From Salipiger abyssi (lineage in GTDB: Bacteria; Pseudomonadota; Alphaproteobacteria; Rhodobacterales; Rhodobacteraceae), in NCBI RefSeq assembly GCF_017311415.1, contig NZ_JAEKIS010000018.1, positions 1-64,000 of the forward strand: a stretch of DNA of 64,000 nucleotides. The letters run 5' to 3'. The notes under the pieces are model-generated. The model had not been told where the DNA came from and did no database searches. It worked only from the letters and a program-made list of their open reading frames with translations. Both the position numbers and the translations under genes were made by a program. Positions 62,427-64,000 of this stretch are shown in pieces. Numbering within the stretch: the first letter of the stretch is position 1; the number at the start of each line of letters is the position of its first letter.

Positions 62427-63302
62427 TCAGCGCGTCGGCACCGGCTCCTCGCCACGGTAGTCGTAAAAGCCGCGCTTGGTCTTGCGGCCCAGCCAGCCGG
62501 CCTCGACATATTTCGTCAGCAGCGGACAGGGGCGGTATTTGGTGTCGGCCAGCCCGTCATGCAGCACGTTCATGATCGCAAGGCAGGTGTCGAGCCCGAT
62601 GAAATCCGCCAGCTCCAGCGGCCCCATCGGATGGTTGGCCCCGAGCTTCATCGCCATGTCGATGGAGCGCACATTGCCGACGCCTTCATAGAGCGTATAG
62701 ACCGCCTCGTTGATCATCGGCACCAGGATCCGGTTGACGATGAAGGCCGGGAAATCCTCGGCACTGGCGGCGGTCTTTCCCAGCCGCTCGACCACGCCCA
62801 TGCAGGCCTCGTAGGTTTCCTGATCGGTGGCAATGCCCCTGATCAGCTCGACCAGCTGCATCAGCGGCACCGGGTTCATGAAATGGAAGCCGAGGAATTT
62901 CTCCGGCCGGTCGGTGCGCGAGGCAAGCCGGGTGATCGAGATCGACGAGGTGTTGGAGGTCAGGATCGTGTTCGGCAGCAGATGCGGCGCCAGGCTGTCG
63001 AAGATCTTTTGCTTGACGCTTTCCTGCTCGGTCGCGGCCTCGATCACCAGATCGGTCTGACCGACATCCGCCATATCCAGCGTGGTCACGATTCGGGCCA
63101 GCGCGGCATCGCGATCGGCGTCGCTCACCTTGCCGCGGCTCACCTGCCGGTCGAGATTGCGGGCGATGAGCTCCACGGCCTTGTCCAGCGCGTCCTGGCT
63201 GACATCCGAAAGCCGCACTTCGTAGCCGGCCAGCGCCATGACATGAGCGATCCCGTTGCCCATCTGCCCCGCGCCCACAACACCGATCCTGCTGATATCC
63301 AT
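62427..63302 (-). CDS. 3-hydroxybutyryl-CoA dehydrogenase
   Basis: 291 residues. NAD block IGVVGAGQMGNGIAHVMA, SNTSSISITRLA and the FLGFHFMNPVPLMQLVE catalytic segment (His, Asn) are intact; the C-terminal part has GPLELADFIGLDT. It interconverts acetoacetyl-CoA and 3-hydroxybutyryl-CoA in fatty-acid or PHB metabolism. ATG 63302 is preferred over a longer frame. Confidence 0.92.
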   Translation of the reverse strand: MDISRIGVVGAGQMGNGIAHVMALAGYEVRLSDVSQDALDKAVELIARNLDRQVSRGKVSDADRDAALARIVTTLDMADVGQTDLVIEAATEQESVKQKIFDSLAPHLLPNTILTSNTSSISITRLASRTDRPEKFLGFHFMNPVPLMQLVELIRGIATDQETYEACMGVVERLGKTAASAEDFPAFIVNRILVPMINEAVYTLYEGVGNVRSIDMAMKLGANHPMGPLELADFIGLDTCLAIMNVLHDGLADTKYRPCPLLTKYVEAGWLGRKTKRGFYDYRGEEPVPTR

Positions 63303-63459
63303 CGCCCATATCCCTGATATTTCGCGCCAAGCATAGGCACGCGCCGCCACCCGCCGCAAGGCGGACGCTACGGATTTGTCGGGCTTTTTCGCATTAGCGA
63401 AATGGCAAGACCTTTGCCCGAGTCTGCCTGCCGGGTGAGAATGAACAAAGGTGGGTGTG

Positions 63460-64000
63460 ATGACCGTTGCCGTAACAGCGCATGGCGCGCTGGACTATTT
63501 TCCGTGCCGCTATGGCCGATCGCGCGTGCTGTTCCGGGGGCCGCGCCGGTCGCTCGATGGACCATATGTCGGCTTTCTCGGCGGGACGGAGACCTATGGG
63601 CGCTTCATCGAGACGCCGTTTCCGGCGCTGCTCGAGGCCGGGCTGGGCCAGCCCTGCGTGAATTTCGGCGTGATCAATGCCGGGCTCGACCTATACCTGC
63701 ACGACCCGGCGGTGCTGCATCTGGCCGAACGCGCCGATCTCTGCGTGCTCCAGATCATGGGCGCGCAAAACATGTCGAACCGCTACTACAGCGTGCATCC
63801 GCGCCGCAACGACCGCTTCCTGCGCGCCTCGGACCGGTTGCAAGCGCTTTACCCGGAGGTCGATTTCACCGAGTTCCACTTCAACCGCCACATGCTCGGG
63901 CGGCTGCAAGCGCTCGCGCCGGAGCGCTTCACCGAGGTGGTCGAAGAGCTGCGCCTGGCTTGGGTGGCACGGATGAAACACCTGCTCACCATCCTGCGCG
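63460..64000 (+). CDS. DUF6473-type protein (N-terminal part, cut by window end)
   Basis: 180 residues are visible without a stop. YVGFLGGTETYGRFIETPFP and NFGVINAGLDLYLHDP plus QIMGAQNMSNRYY resemble the DUF6473 family of roseobacters. Start ATG 63460 follows AAAGGTGG. Function unknown; a GSCFA/SGNH-like hydrolase fold is possible because of the GGTETYG block. Confidence 0.7.
   Translation, partial: MTVAVTAHGALDYFPCRYGRSRVLFRGPRRSLDGPYVGFLGGTETYGRFIETPFPALLEAGLGQPCVNFGVINAGLDLYLHDPAVLHLAERADLCVLQIMGAQNMSNRYYSVHPRRNDRFLRASDRLQALYPEVDFTEFHFNRHMLGRLQALAPERFTEVVEELRLAWVARMKHLLTILR

Overview
The window is high-GC DNA with dense, alphaproteobacterial gene order. The chvI-chvG-hprK-rapZ-EIIA-HPr block divergent from pckA, a GTP cyclohydrolase II of alphaproteobacterial layout, TRAP transporters and DUF6473/DUF6525/DUF6338 families together point to a member of the Rhodobacteraceae (Roseobacter/Salipiger-like). 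No rRNA, tRNA, CRISPR array or intact prophage was recognised. Everything here is read by eye; no database search was run.

Layout. Positions 1-147 hold the start of an IS1595-type transposase, followed by an unusually palindromic stretch (225-491). Positions 508-8260 form a complete gentisate-pathway operon on the minus strand: gentisate dioxygenase, two unrelated maleylpyruvate isomerases, fumarylpyruvate hydrolase, a three-part TRAP importer and 3-hydroxybenzoate 6-hydroxylase. A MarR regulator is divergent to it. After an SDR protein, a lytic transglycosylase lipoprotein and a PAS sensor comes 11105-19796: a polyamine-type ABC transporter divergent from an ectoine-hydrolase (DoeA)-like gene, an ArgE-like deacetylase and a GntR regulator, probably one catabolic module. 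Positions 19867-33909 are mostly housekeeping: PEBP-like protein, L,D-transpeptidase, ribA, an orphan response regulator, a candidate FNR-controlled small RNA, pnp, rpsO, RTX protein, threonine dehydratase, Trm112, LON-domain protein, CnoX-type thioredoxin, nuclease and cardiolipin synthase. Positions 33910-35430 are an AT-richer island with an unknown gene, a 47-residue membrane protein and a repeated operator-like motif.

After xth, a Hint/RTX protein, an EamA transporter and RNA-modification genes (rluE-like, tadA, rluB-like), positions 40705-49178 hold an uncommon membrane-stress-type cluster: two XpaC paralogues, TelA, two tiny membrane proteins, a DUF2927 lipoprotein, DUF6338, an SPFH-GYF protein and a zinc-ribbon membrane protein. 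From 49271 follow hsp20, a sugar kinase, dtd, a 2-hydroxyacid dehydrogenase, csaA-like, proC, YbjN and DUF3859 proteins, then pckA / chvIG / hprK / rapZ / PTS EIIA / HPr, an acyltransferase, 3-hydroxybutyryl-CoA dehydrogenase and a DUF6473 gene cut by the window end.

The most interesting points are the FNR-box/terminator pair that defines a small RNA (22850-22978), the TelA-XpaC-SPFH cluster with its 29-codon peptide and structured leader, the DoeA-like/ArgE-like catabolic module with giant-loop permeases, the gentisate operon with two isomerase folds, and two families of dispersed perfect palindromes.
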